Source: Kuschelorhynchus macadamiae (lineage: Eukaryota > Arthropoda > Insecta > Coleoptera > Curculionidae). From it: a stretch of DNA of 64,000 nt. The stretch's first letter is position 1, and each line of letters starts with the position of its first letter. Of this stretch, positions 32,111 through 43,145 are shown in pieces. A program made the position numbers and the translations under genes. Below the pieces are notes generated by a model that had not been told where the DNA came from, did no database searches, and saw only the letters and a list, made by a program, of their open reading frames with translations. The stretch spans positions 339,063 to 403,062 of the forward strand of contig JAUTXW010002159.1 of assembly GCA_030620095.1 (NCBI GenBank), written 5' to 3'.

Positions 32111-33557
32111 ATTCAGGTATAGGGTCCAAAGATTCTAAAATCATGGACCATTATACCAATAAGCCTTTAAGCGTTTTCCATAATCTTTACCGGCAGAATT
32201 GTGTCCGAATGGCCAAAGTATCTTTTTATTTTTTTGAATTGTCGACGTTTCGCAATTTTATGGCAACAAAGTGGCGGCCAAGTATTTTTTTAAAAAAACA
32301 ACGTAAAAAATTCTTATTCAAGTGACTTTTTTGCAGGAAAATTAAATGTGAAAATGGTATAAACAACATGAAGTAACAAAATGGCGGTCGGTCGATGTAA
32401 AAACTACTTATTGAATTTATTTTAAATTATGCCCAAAAGTCAAGTGTGGCATAGGTAGAAAGAAACTGGTAAAATATTGGTAGGAATCCAATATGATGGA
32501 ACAAAATGGCGCCCAATAAAAGTGTATGGAAAGACAGTATATACTGTGACTATGTACTGAACTAAATTGGGTCAGACTTCACTATTCCTAACACATCAAA
32601 AAAAATCAAAACGAGGGAAATTCCGGTTAAAGGAAATTTACCGATTTTTCTTTATTGCTGTTAAGGAGTTAAGAAATAATCCACTTTAAATGGCCACTTT
32701 CTTAAACTCCTCACTTTCATCTATCCAGACTCCCGCGACAGTTCTTCGAGTATTTTTACTACGTAAAATGGAAAAATATATACGAAAAAAATCGGTAAAT
32801 TCACCTTTACCCACACCTTCCCTCGTATAGAATTTATTTGGTAATATAACCCTCTCGTATATAACAAATCAAAACAATTGTTAAAACTCAGATTCCACTA
32901 AAAATTTAACAATACTTGCACCTACACAATGTAAAAAATAATTTAAACACAAACCATTTTGTTTCCAAATTATAGTTCAATTTTAAGAAACTGTACGGTA
33001 GTTTACATAATGGAATTAGTACGCTAAATATTTAGCTGTTGTTCGAAAAAGCGTGTTTCCCGAAATTTCCGAACCGAGATTGACCAGCTCTTGGACTAAA
33101 AGCGTTGCGACCCACCTGCATAACGCTGGCTTGTGTGGCGAAACCCTTGGATCGGGATTTGCATAATGAGCTCAGACATTGTTTCTTCGGGGTATACGCC
33201 ACAGCCAAAGCAAAGATATAGGTCTTACGTCTCTTATACTCTTCTTATGCGTTTCGTAACGAGATTTCTCTGCACAGATATTAAACCACTCGGATATCCC
33301 TATCCGACTAATTTTTAACCATTCTTACGTGTTTTCGTGTTTAAGGTCCGTAATTTTCTATTAATTTCTTTTATCGCCGTTACCTAATTTAACGTTTTAC
33401 TAGACGTTAGGATATCATTTCTTAGAACGACCTTTATTCATAAATATTAAGGACATTATAGCGAAACATGATTAATAACGAATCCAACTAATTAAATTCT
33501 TTTTCTGAGAGTTTTTAAACACGACTTGAAACTTCAAGTTACCAGGCTAAAAAGTCA
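32106..33557. other. Repeat remnants, then non-coding AT-rich sequence
   Basis: 32240-32540 carries decayed ATGGCGG modules (gtttcgcaattttatggcaac, aacaaaatggcggtc, aacaaaatggcgccc). From about 32560 to 33557 I recognise no element or gene. An octamer atttgcat lies near 33158 in a slightly GC-richer patch. Confidence 0.4.
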
Positions 33558-33565
33558 CTTACAAC

Positions 33566-36213
33566 CAGGGGCGTACAGTCCATGGAGCCAAGGGAAGCAG
33601 TGCTTCCCCAAAAAAATTACAAAACATCTTCTAAAATGTAATTTTTGAAATAGGAAACCATTAATTTAGTTTATATTAAAAATGCTAAAATATTATCTTA
33701 ATTATCAAGCCCATAATAAATGCGGCCTTGACTCCGACCCAGCCACAATAGAATATCGAATAGAACCTATGCGGGCCGCTAGCTTCTCTGCAGCCAAGTC
33801 CTGTATGCTTGATTTTCTGTGAATCGAGCCAGAGGTTATTGAACTTTCCACCGACTGTTTGCAATTTCTGCATTTCAGTCCCGTGCTTTAAGTGGGTTCG
33901 GAAGCTATCGTTGGAGTAGGGTTCTTTGTTTGAACGTCTATCCGTGTGTTGTGTGATACGTACGTCGAGTCGTGCATGGTGCGATATGGAAGACAATAAT
34001 ACGGACGTGGATATGCGAATACCGTCAACTTCGGCTGTCAGTAATAACATTAAAAATGTTGGAGAATTTAGTAAGAAGAGTGTGTGTGAATGTGTGGTGT
34101 GTGCCTTACTAATAAAGGGATTTTCAACATTAAAATTCGCTGACAAGCTTCAAATAATTTAAAAAACTTTAATCATAAAAATGAAAAACTGTATTAGATA
34201 TTTTTATCAAGAAACACAATACGAACAATTTAAATGGCTAACAGAGTGTGAAAATATAAGTAAATTATTTTGTTGGCCATGTTCACTTTTTGAAAATGAA
34301 AAAGGTCGCTGGAATAAAACTGGTTTTTCCATAAAGCTGTAAAAAGACACATTATATACAAAGCGCATTTGCAGGCCGTCATAAAAGAAAAACTCTTCGA
34401 CAAAACCAGAATTGAACACGCCCTTAATAAACAGTTGGAAATTAGTCACCGCCAACACAATGAACCAGTCGATAAAAACAGGCAAATATTAAGAAGACTT
34501 ATCGATGTTGTTTGTTTTCTCGGACAGCACGAATTGGGATTTAGAGGTCATGACGAAAGAAGGGTTTCTTTAAATAGAGGAAATTTTCAAGATTTACTTA
34601 GTTTAATGGCTAAATATGATGATTGCTTAAAAAATCATTTAGAGCAGTCTAGCGTTTTTCGCGGAACCTCGAATCGAATCCAGAATGATTTAATTTCCGC
34701 TGTTGCAACCATTATTCTAAAAAGAATTAAGCAGGAGATTGGCGAGGCGCGGTTCATTGCTATTGTTCTGGACGAAACAACTGATATCACTAATTTTAGC
34801 CAATTATCTATAGTAATACGCTATGTTAAAACAGACGGAAGTAATCAAGAGCGATTTTTAGGTTTTAAAAATGTGTCCGAAAATCGTACAGCAGATGCAT
34901 TATATACCGTAATTTATAACGTTACTAAAGAAATTAATGGAGAGAAAAAATTAGTTGTTCAAAGCTATGATGGGGCTGCAGTGATGGCAGGACAATTAGG
35001 GGGTCTGCAAGCTAAAGTTCGAGAAACTTTCCCAAGGGCTGTGTTTGTCCATTGTTTTGCTCATAAATTAAATTTAGTTTTATCCCAGTCTATCAATCAC
35101 ATTAAAGAGTGTAAATTATTTTTCGTTACTTTAAGTGGCATGACTGCTTTTTTTTCCAAGTCAACAAAACGTACCCAAGCTTTGGACTCCATTGTCCACA
35201 AACGATTGCCCAAAGTAGCTCCTACTAGGTGGAACGATAATGGAAGACTTGTGTTAACAGTGTCTGGAAATCGTGAATCACTGATTGAACTATTTGAGAA
35301 TATAATAGAAAATATTGAAACTTGGGATTCAGAAGCGATAAACAGTTCCAGGGGGTTTTTGGACTGTTTGAAACGAGATTTTAATTTTAATTATTTGTTG
35401 AACATTTCCATTCTCGGACAATGTTTTTAACATATTACAAACTAAAACAAATGATGTTGCTTTTGCCTAAAAAAAGTGGATGATTTTAAGTCCATGTTAA
35501 GCCAAAAAAGAGATGACTTTGACCTATTTTGGGAGAAAACGATGACGTTAAATGTAGAGCCACAAGCCGAGCGTCTTCGAACAGACAAGGTGGGAGATGT
35601 TGAAACATCATACAGACGCCTCTTTTATGAAATAATCGATCAAATTCAGCAACAAATAAACTATAGATTTAACGGTTTAAATGTTTTTAAATTCCTCGAG
35701 CTCTGCAATTTTATGCATTTAAAGGAAAAACTTTTCCAGAAAATGCGTTTAAATCTCTTCTTCTTCATTATGGCCAGTTCTTCGACCGAGTGTTATTGCG
35801 ATCTGAACTAAAAGTGATTTACGAAACTGATGACATTAGCGCAAAAAATAACGCTAAGGAACTAATGCAATTTTTAAAATACAAGGAGCTGGAAGATGAG
35901 TAAACCGAAGTGTCGAAATTGTGTGCATTAGTATTAACAATACCTGCCACAAGTTCATCAGTAGAACGCAATTTTTCAACGCTTAAACGTTTAAAAAATT
36001 TCGTGAGAAATTCAACGGGGCAGTAGAGACTTTCGCATACAGCGCTGTTGTCCATTGAAAATAAACTTCTCCAAAATAAGTCGGAGCATCGACGTTTTTA
36101 TGATGACGTCATTGACGAATTTGCAAAAAATGGTCGAAGAATCGAATTACTTCACAAATAGGTAAGTTTCTAAAAATTGCTTCCCTTTCTTAAAATTTCA
36201 CCGCACGCCCCTG
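33566..36213 (+). mobile_element. hAT copy 4: complete element with perfect 8 bp target duplication
   Basis: It begins caggggcgtacagtcc (33566) and ends ccgcacgcccctg (36213), 2648 bp. The flanks are cttacaac at 33558-33565 and again at 36214-36221, a perfect 8 bp duplication, the hallmark of hAT insertion. It is the best structural reference for the family in this window and probably the youngest of the six copies. Confidence 0.95.
33986..36161 (+). pseudogene. hAT transposase, ZMYM1-like (copy 4), least damaged
   Basis: From ATG 33986 (MEDNNTDVDM): KGFSTLKFADKL, a stop near 34160, then CIRYFYQETQ, WLTECENISKLFCWPCSLFE (TTF-type zinc finger, residues ~70-110). The frame 34369-35430 carries the DUF4371-like region (ISHRQHNE, LGFRGHDERRV), IVLDETTDITNFS (acidic site), SYDGAAVMAGQLGG and CFAHKLNLVLSQS. 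A 14 bp deletion near 35408 shifts the frame. 35476-35811 continues with KRDDFDLFWEKTM and RRLFYEIIDQIQQQ. The dimerisation motif TSSSVERNFSTLKR (about 35950) and RRFYDDVIDEFAK end at TAG 36159-36161. There are five or six small lesions, so it cannot make the protein but could be mobilised in trans. Confidence 0.85.
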
Positions 36214-36221
36214 CTTACAAC

Positions 36222-37106
36222 ATTGTGTTTCCCTTAACAACAATACCATGTATCCAATTTTTTCTAAAATAAAATCTATTTGCAATTTTACATTAAAACC
36301 ATTCTTACTATCTTCCAAAAACAGAAAAAGCTCTACATTACCATAATAATTGTAACTCACGCTTACAGTGACGCTAATCTTGAACATGTGAAATAAAATT
36401 AAAAAAAAATTGACCCCGATTTCAAAAAAATTGCACTAAAAAGTGAAAATTCCAACTTGAAAATTTTACTCCGTGAAGTCGACGACAAACTAATAAAGAC
36501 ACTGAGACATAATACATGATTATATTTTTGTGATTAAATAGTTAATAAGTTTAACGCCGACTTCACTGAGTAAAATGTTCAAGGTGGAATAAAATAATAT
36601 CACGTTTTAGTACAATTTTTTGAAGTCGGTTTAATTTTTGTATAAAAAAATTTATTTCATCCTTTTTAGTTTTATCTATACAAGATTTATTATAAAATCA
36701 AGTTTAACAAATGCGTAATATTTTTTCCTGATATAATGGTGAGACGCGAAAGTAGAATATTAAAAAACTTCTTGCAATATATTTTGGCGAAAAAAAAAAA
36801 TGGCGCCATTCCACCGTTTTTTAATATTCTCGCTATGGGAGCATACCGGCAATCTCCTAAAAATTTTATCTAAATTGGTCAAACCATCGCGGAGTAATCG
36901 ATGTATAAACAAAAAAAAAACAAAATGGCAGCCATTCTGCCATTTTCAACATTTTTTAATATGCTTGGTATGGGATCACTCCGGAAACATCCCGAATAGT
37001 TCCCGAAAATTGCATCCAAATTGGTCAAACCATCGCGGAGTAATCGATGTACAAACATAAAAAATATACATAGGGTCAAACTAGTAACCTTCTTTTTTGA
37101 AGTCGG
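36222..37106. repeat. Repeat with GAAGTCGG ends and a duplicated ~120 bp module
   Basis: Two modules near 36797-36910 and 36915-37055 share aaaatggc..ccattc, ttttttaatat, ttggtcaaaccatcgcggagtaatcgatgta and acaaacaa. The 3' side ends ttttttgaagtcgg (37092-37106), and gaagtcgg also appears at 36623. The 'agtaatcgatgtacaaacata...gaagtcgg' end resembles the 3' tail common to RTE-type LINEs of insects. No coding sequence remains. Confidence 0.55.
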
Positions 37107-39543
37107 CAGGGGCGTGCGGTGAACTTTTAAGAAAAAGAAGCAATTTTTAGAAACTTACCTATTTGTAGTGTAATTCGATTCTTCGATCACTTTTTGCAAA
37201 TTCGTCAATGACGTCATAATAAAAACGTCGATGCCCCGACATATTTTGGAGAAGTTTATTTTCAATGGACAACAGCGATGTATGGGCTAATGTCATCAGT
37301 TTCGTAAACCACTTTTAGTTCAGATCGCAGTAACACTCGGTCGAAGAACTGGCCATAATGAAGAACAAGAGATTTAAATGCATTTTTTGGAAAAGTTTTT
37401 CCTTTAAATGCATCAAAATTGCAGAGCTCGAGGAATTTAAAATCATTTAAACCATTAAATCTATAGTTTATTTGTTGCTGAATTTGATCGATTCCTTCAT
37501 AAAAGAGGCGTCTGTATGATGTTTGAACATCTCCCACCATGTCTGTTCGAAGACTCTTGGTTTGTGGCTCTACATTTAACGTCATCGTTTTCTCCCAAAA
37601 TAGGTCAAAGTCATATCTTTTTTGGCTTAACATGGATTTAAAATCATCCACTTTTTTTAGGCAAAACGCAATATCATTTGTTTTCGTTTGTAATATATTA
37701 AAAACATTGTCCGAGAATGGAAATATTTCTGAAAATATGTTAAAATAATTAAAATTAAAATCTCGTTTTAAACAGTCCAAAAACCCCCTCGAACTATTTA
37801 TTGCTTCTGAGTCCCACGTTTCATTATTTTCTATTAAGTATATTCTCAAATAGTTCAATCAGTGTTTCACGATCTTCAGATACTGTTAACACAAGTCTTC
37901 CATTATAGTTCCATCTAGTAGGAGCTACTTTGGGCAATCGTTTGTGGACAATGGAGTCCAAAGCTTGTGTACCTTTTGTTAACTTGGAACAAAAGCAGCC
38001 ATGCCGCTTAAAGTAACGAAAAATACTTTACACTCTTTAATGTGATTGATGGACTGGGATAAAACTAAATTTAATTTATGAGCAAAACAATGGACAAACA
38101 CAGCACTTGGGAAAGTTTCTCGAACTTCAGCTTGCAGACCCCCTAATTGTCCTGCTATCACTGCAGCTCCATCATAGCTTTGAGCAACTATTTTTTTCTC
38201 TCCATTAATTTCTTTAGTAACGTTATAAACTACGGTATATAATGCATCTACTGTACGATAGATAATTGGCTAAAATTAGTGATATCAGTTGTTTCGTCCA
38301 GAACAATAGCAATGAACCGTGCCTCGCCAATCTCCAGCTTAATTCTTTTTAGAATAATGGTTGCAACAGCGGAAATTAAATCATTCTGGATTCGATTCGA
38401 CGCTCAGCGAAAAACGCTAGACTGCTCTAAATGATTTTTTAAGCAATCATCATATTTAGCCATTAAACTAAGTAAATCTTGAAAATTTCCTCTATTTGAA
38501 GAAACCCTTGTTTCGTCATGACCTCTAAATCCCAATTCGTGCTGCCCGAGAAAACAAACAACATCGATAAGTCTTCTTAATATTTGCCTAGTTTTATCGA
38601 CTTCTGTTGTGTTGGCGGTGACTAATTTCCAACTGTTTATTAAGGGTGTGTTCAATTCTGGTTTTGCCGAAGACTTTTTCTTTTATGACGGTCTGTAAAT
38701 GCGCTTTGGACATAATGTGTCTTTTTACAACTTTATGGAAATTGTTTAAATCGGAAAAACCAGTTTTATTCCAGAGACCTTTTTCATTTTCAAAAAGTAA
38801 ACATGGCCAATAAAATAATTTACTTATATTTTCACACCCTGTTAGACATTTAAATTGTTCGTATTGTTTTTCCGGATAAAAATGTCTAATACAGTTTTTC
38901 ATTTTTGTGGTTAAATTTTTCATAGGCGGTTTTGCCCTTCCTTTGTAAATTATTTGAAGCTTATCAGCGAAGTTTAATGTTGAAAATCCCTTTATTATTA
39001 AGACACACCACCACACATTAACACACACTCTTCTTACTAAATTCTCCAATATTTTCAACGTTATTACTGACAGCCGAAGTTGACGGTATTTGCATATCCA
39101 CGTCCGTATTATTATCTTCCATATCGCACCACGCACGATGCGACGTACGTATCACACAACACACGGATAGCCGTTCAAACAAAGAACCTACTCCAACGAT
39201 AGCTTCCGCCACCACTTAAAGCACGCGACTGAAATGTAAAAATTGCAAACAGCCGGTGGAAAGTTCAATAACCTCTGGCTCGATTCACGGGAAATTAAGC
39301 ATACAGGACTTGGCTGCAGAGAAGTTAGCGGCTCGCATAGGTTCTATTCCATATTCTATTGTGGCTGAGTCGGAGTCAAGGCCGCGTTTATTACGGGCTT
39401 GATAATTAAGATAATATTTTAGCATTTTAAACATAAACTAAATTAATAGTTTCCTATTTCAAAAATTACATTTTAGAAGATGTTTTTTATTTTTTTTTTG
39501 GGGAAGCACTGCTTCCCTTGCTTCCATGGACTGCACACCCCTG
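37107..39543 (-). mobile_element. hAT copy 5 (antisense), internally deleted
   Basis: The termini are caggggcgtgcggtgaa (37107) and ctgcacacccctg (39543). The flanking 8-mers (gaagtcgg, tgtggttg) do not match. Internal losses shorten it to 2437 bp. Confidence 0.85.
37159..39122 (-). pseudogene. hAT transposase, ZMYM1-like (copy 5), deleted
   Basis: Minus-strand start at 39122-39120 (MEDNNTDVDMQIPSTSAV). The frame 39136-38594 holds RHFYPEKQYEQFKCLTGCEN (zinc-finger entry) and LFENEKGLWNKTGF, so it is one of the better N-termini in the window. It then reads LGFRGHDETRV (38550) and a damaged acidic region. A deletion near 38260 removes RYVKTDGSIQERF. YDGAAV..AGQLGG is near 38160, and a frame 37858-37262 carries KRDFNFNYF, KRYDFDLFWEKTM and RRLFYEGIDQIQQQ. 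The dimerisation motif is deleted (about 37270-37290), with only the final region and stop at 37159-37161 left. Confidence 0.8.
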
Positions 39544-39589
39544 TGTGGTTGTAAAATCTTTAACTCATTTTACTGTGTTTGTTTGTTTG

Positions 39590-40075
39590 TTTGTTGTTTT
39601 CTAAGGACTCGTCGGACTCATTATGGTGCAAAACTGGTGTTAAAGACTTAAAACACTTAAAAGAAGAAATAAAAAAAGATGTGTTTTCTGCAGATCACAT
39701 GAAATGTTCGGTGATCTATGCTACAGTCGGAAGTGTTGATATTCGCACTCAGCTAGACACAGCTTATAGAAAATCCTTTAGAGATTTTAATGAAAATGTA
39801 TCCAAAAATCGTTATATTTTAAACAAAATTATAGATTGTGTAAAATGTTGTGGGGCATTCGAGCTGGCACTACGTGGCCATGATGAAACGGCTTGGTCTG
39901 AAGATCCAGGGGTTTTTCGAGGGCTTATAAATTTTGTTGAGGAGTTGGGCCAAGATAGACTATCCGCTTTAGCAATGTTAAGTATCGAGAAATCGTTTAT
40001 AAAAGGAATGTGCGTGCAGTTTTCACGAACGTGCCATTCAGCATTCTTCCAGTTCTAAAGAACAAAGAGTAGACC
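39590..40075 (+). pseudogene. Second hAT family, internal-deletion fragment
   Basis: The open frame 39579-40058 reads SLWCKTGVKDLKHLKEEIKK, DHMKCSVIYATVGSVDIRTQ, RKSFRDFNENVSKNRYILNK and FELALRGHDETAWSE, the DUF4371-type N-terminal half of a different ZMYM-type hAT. At about 39945 it jumps directly to QDRLSALAMLSIEKSFIK, a C-terminal hAT block. In a shifted frame SSSSKEQRVDLNFKG then gives the end near 40075. The catalytic middle is gone, so this is a deletion derivative that kept both ends of the gene. It abuts hAT copy 5 (39543). Confidence 0.65.
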
Positions 40076-41035
40076 TGAACTTTAAGGGAATTTAAAGCTC
40101 ATTTTAAAGATTAAATAGTTATTTTTATTTTAAGTATGCCTATTTTTAAATTTGCTATTGACCTCACAATATAATTCACCACGAGCCCCCTGGATATACG
40201 AGAAATATACCATGTAAGCCAAAACTCATTTTTTTTAATACGAAATAGTCGGTATTCCAGTAAACCGTACGGTACCGGAAAGCCAAAAATACCAGCCAAC
40301 CAACGGGCGCAGCACGCAATCCCCATAAATATTGTCGTTGTACCCGTTAAAAACGACCACGGAGAACACTTGATATACATTTAGAGAAGTAAAACTGTAG
40401 AAATAGTTGTGCCGAGGGCCAAATTAAATTCAATTCTGTTCTAAATGCTCGAACACATTGCGGCGGCTGGCTGCATGCCCAAGATTTATGAAAGTGTGTC
40501 TCGAAATGCCAAACATTAATTTAACCGACGGAAAAAATGGCGACACTACTTCTGGGCACCGATAATTTCCGAGCCAAAGTAGGCAGTAATACTCGGAACT
40601 CTAGGGTAGATATATAAATATATTATATTATAAATCATAAACCATAACACGGATTGCAAAAATTAGCGCTCTCTCCGCTTTTTTCCTTTTAGCTCTGGGC
40701 CTTTTGGTTACGGGGGACTGTCGGAATACAGTTGCTTTTACTATACCATGCCATAACAAGTAATGAAGTAGTGGAGTCTAAAATAAAATTTTCAAGTTCG
40801 TTTGATTCTAATGAAATAAGAATTTGTATGTTTATAAATTGTATAATTACTGATAATTTCCTTGAGCTTGAATTGTTATCGGAATTTTTTCCAGTACACG
40901 ATTTTTCGAAAATAATCTTACATATATATACGAAAAAAATGTCACTTTCACAATGGAACTATCAACAGAACCGATTAGAATAGAGGTTTAAGGTTACCTA
41001 TCGCCAATGGCAGGATAAGAGATTATCAACAAATA
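40076..41035. other. Mostly unassigned sequence
   Basis: 40200-40720 is moderately GC-rich (acccgttaaaaacgaccacgg, cattgcggcggctggctgcatgc) and carries no recognisable repeat. It may be a piece of single-copy host DNA. An 83-codon frame at 40732-40983 has no features I recognise. Confidence 0.35.
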
Positions 41036-41130
41036 GGTAAAGACTGAACCATCTGAGATACGCGAATGATATAGTTTTGATATTTGAAAGTAAAGAAGAT
41101 CTTAGAGAAATTCTACTACGAGTCGCGTAG
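41036..41130 (+). pseudogene. Reverse-transcriptase fragment (RTE-like)
   Basis: In one frame the sequence reads LNHLRYANDIVLIFESKEDL, the block around the catalytic YADD of RTE-type endonuclease/reverse transcriptases. One Asp is changed to Asn (YAND). Only about 30 residues survive. Confidence 0.65.
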
Positions 41131-41185
41131 TAATTTTCACTTGTAATATTATAAGAGTTTAAATTATTTCCTAAAATTTTTTTGA

Positions 41186-41230
41186 GGTCACGAATATTTT
41201 GAAAACTATTTTCGTAAAATATTTGTGACC
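41186..41230. repeat. Hairpin-forming inverted repeat
   Basis: ggtcacgaatatttt ... aaaatatttgtgacc: arms of 15 bp with one mismatch and a 15-base centre. No gene association is visible. Confidence 0.6.
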
Positions 41231-41368
41231 AAAAAAAAGCATCAGGCACACCGCCCATTAAAAATGGATCACACAGTGAATTTTTTTAAATGTTCTAGCG
41301 CTCGACCCTAGTAGTTATTCTGCCTATGTGATTGCGTAATGAGTTCCATTGTTACAATTCAAGAAAAC

Positions 41369-41890
41369 TCATAGACAGAATAAGAGTTTCGAAAGCCAAG
41401 GATGGTAAAGATTCTGGAACCAGGGTATCGTCCTCATAAATCCAATCCACTCCTGGTTTGAATTAGGCGGAAAATACACACATCCAAGAATCAAACTGGT
41501 ACCACTTGCTCGCACAAGAACCCAAACATCATCAAATTCAACATGAGCCGGAATAGCAATTACAGATACCTGAAAAAAACAAGAAACCGCCATCAACACG
41601 CCACCGCCTTGATGACAACCCAGCTCTTCATAATTCCTGTCCTTTCGAAAAACCACATATTTGTTATTAAATATTTCATTGCTAGAAATATCCTTATTAA
41701 GTCATGTCTCGGTGAGAAATATTAAATCATAGTCGCAAGACATAACACTACTAGAAATCCCATCAGTTTTGGTACGTAGTCCCCTGACGTTCTGGTAAAA
41801 CATAACAAGACTGCTATCCGCCAAGGATTCGGGCTTACCATAATCAACAGACGATTTCGTTGTCTGTCTTCGTTCAGTACTATAGGGTTC
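41369..41890 (-). pseudogene. LINE apurinic-type endonuclease fragment
   Basis: On the minus strand from about 41890: MFYQNVRGLRTKTDG, CDYDLIFLTET (then a TGA where Trp is expected), LNKDISSNEIFNNKYVVFRK, GGGVLMAV, HVEFDDVWVLVRASGT and GCVYFPPNS. These are the N-terminal motifs of the non-LTR endonuclease/exonuclease/phosphatase domain (QNVRGL, LTETW, VYFPP). It ends about 41369, before the catalytic D/H region. Confidence 0.8.
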
Positions 41891-41906
41891 AGTTATAGTA
41901 TGTTCG

Positions 41907-42703
41907 ATGATAGAGGAAAATTTGAATTTTCATTCAGTTTTTCATGCAGTGGTGTTGGGCTATTATTTACACTCAGGGAATGAACTGAATTCTGATAATC
42001 ATCTAGAATCTGAAGAGCTTATTAATCAAGACTTAAGTATGTTAAACCAGCTTTGCAAAGATCATAACCTTAAATTAAATCCTACTAAGTCTCATCTGCT
42101 GCCTTTTGGCAATAAAAATAAAATTAGTGCATTAAGAAATAGTTTAAATATTAGTATTGATGCAAACGGAATATCAGTAGTTGATCATGCAACAATCTTG
42201 GTATTGTTTTGGATACTGATTTGAAATTTGAAGAACACTTAAAGAAAATTTTTCAAAAAGCCTATTCTGCTTTGAAGGTTCTATACAGTAGCATACATGT
42301 TCTGAATTTGAGAATGAGAAACATTTTGTGTGAATCCATAGTCTTGTCTAATTTTAATTATTGAGATTTTGTATATGGTTGGTGTCTAACTGCTGAGTGT
42401 TGTTTGCGTGTACAGAGGGTATATATGAGGAAAATATGATCATATATATCATAATTTTGGTAATTTGAATTGGCTAAGAACGGATTTTTTTTTCTGTACA
42501 TTTTTGATAAAAATTATTAATAGCGCAAATTCATCCACCTCAATAAAAGAACGTCTCATTTTTCGTAGGGACGTGCATTCCCTTAATATTCGTTCACGGG
42601 AAGGATTAACAATGTCACATCTTCAGAGCGCCATGTTCCAGAGGTCTTATAGTTTTAACGCTGTGCAATGTTACAATGCTCTACCTGAAAATTTGTTAAA
42701 TTA
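41907..42703 (+). pseudogene. LINE reverse transcriptase, C-terminal half
   Basis: 41907-42224 reads NSDNHLESEELINQDLSMLN, HNLKLNPTKSHLLPFGNKNK and ISIDANGISVVDHA, the palm/thumb region after the YADD box, which is itself damaged here. Shifted frames give FQKAYSALKVLYSS and DFVYGW. 42465-42703 gives the end (RRDVHSLNIRSRE, MFQRSYSFNAVQCYNALPEN) and a stop at 42701-42703. The segment at 48069-48490 on the other strand is a paralogue. Confidence 0.8.
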
Positions 42704-42964
42704 ATTTTGGTTAAACATTTTTGTTTTACAGATTGTTATTTTACTCTATATGCCTAGTTTTTTTTTATATATTCCAGCTCTTTTTTTATTATTGTCTTAT
42801 TCGAAAGTTATTAATTTTGGTCGAGGTCTGGTTTAGTGTAGTAGCTAAAAAAGCTAGACTGTCAAGGCATTGACTACTAACTACTAATTAGTTTAAACAA
42901 TTTTTATTATAATACTATATATAATGTCTATTCAATCCGTAATATAAAGGCCTTATTTATTTAT

Positions 42965-43145
42965 TTTTTGTTTGTTTCTGATGCTGAGTTTATAGTCTTT
43001 TACTCTTGCTGACATTCGCCTGTTAGTTTGCCCCACGTACATCGTTTCACAGCCCTAACACAAAATGCTGTATACTCTATGGTTTTCCAATTTGATTTTG
43101 TCTTTTGGGTTTCCAAGTAGTTTACCTATAGTAGTTTGTGGCTTA
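42965..43145 (-). pseudogene. Penelope-like element, GIY-YIG end, right part
   Basis: Minus-strand reading: PQTTIGKLLGNPKDKIKLEN, HRVYSILC, stop, GCETMYVGQTNRRMSARVKD, YKLSIRNKQ. The C.GCETMYVGQTNRR block is the GIY-YIG endonuclease motif of Penelope-like retroelements. The other half of the frame lies beyond the inserted mariner at 45950. Confidence 0.75.

Larger units (their letters stand above)
41360..42960. mobile_element. LINE with inverted 5' part
   Basis: A minus-strand endonuclease segment (about 41360-41890) lies head-to-head with a plus-strand reverse-transcriptase 3' segment (about 41900-42960). The latter ends in a tail ataaaggccttatttattt. Both parts belong to the family also seen at 47.9-51.6 kb. 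This arrangement is what twin priming during LINE integration produces; two independent fragments are the alternative. Confidence 0.6.

Noticed and set aside
41157..41656. Host gene with a YFPP motif
   Set aside because: The motif is part of the LINE endonuclease, and adjoining motifs (QNVRGL, LTET) confirm a retroelement.
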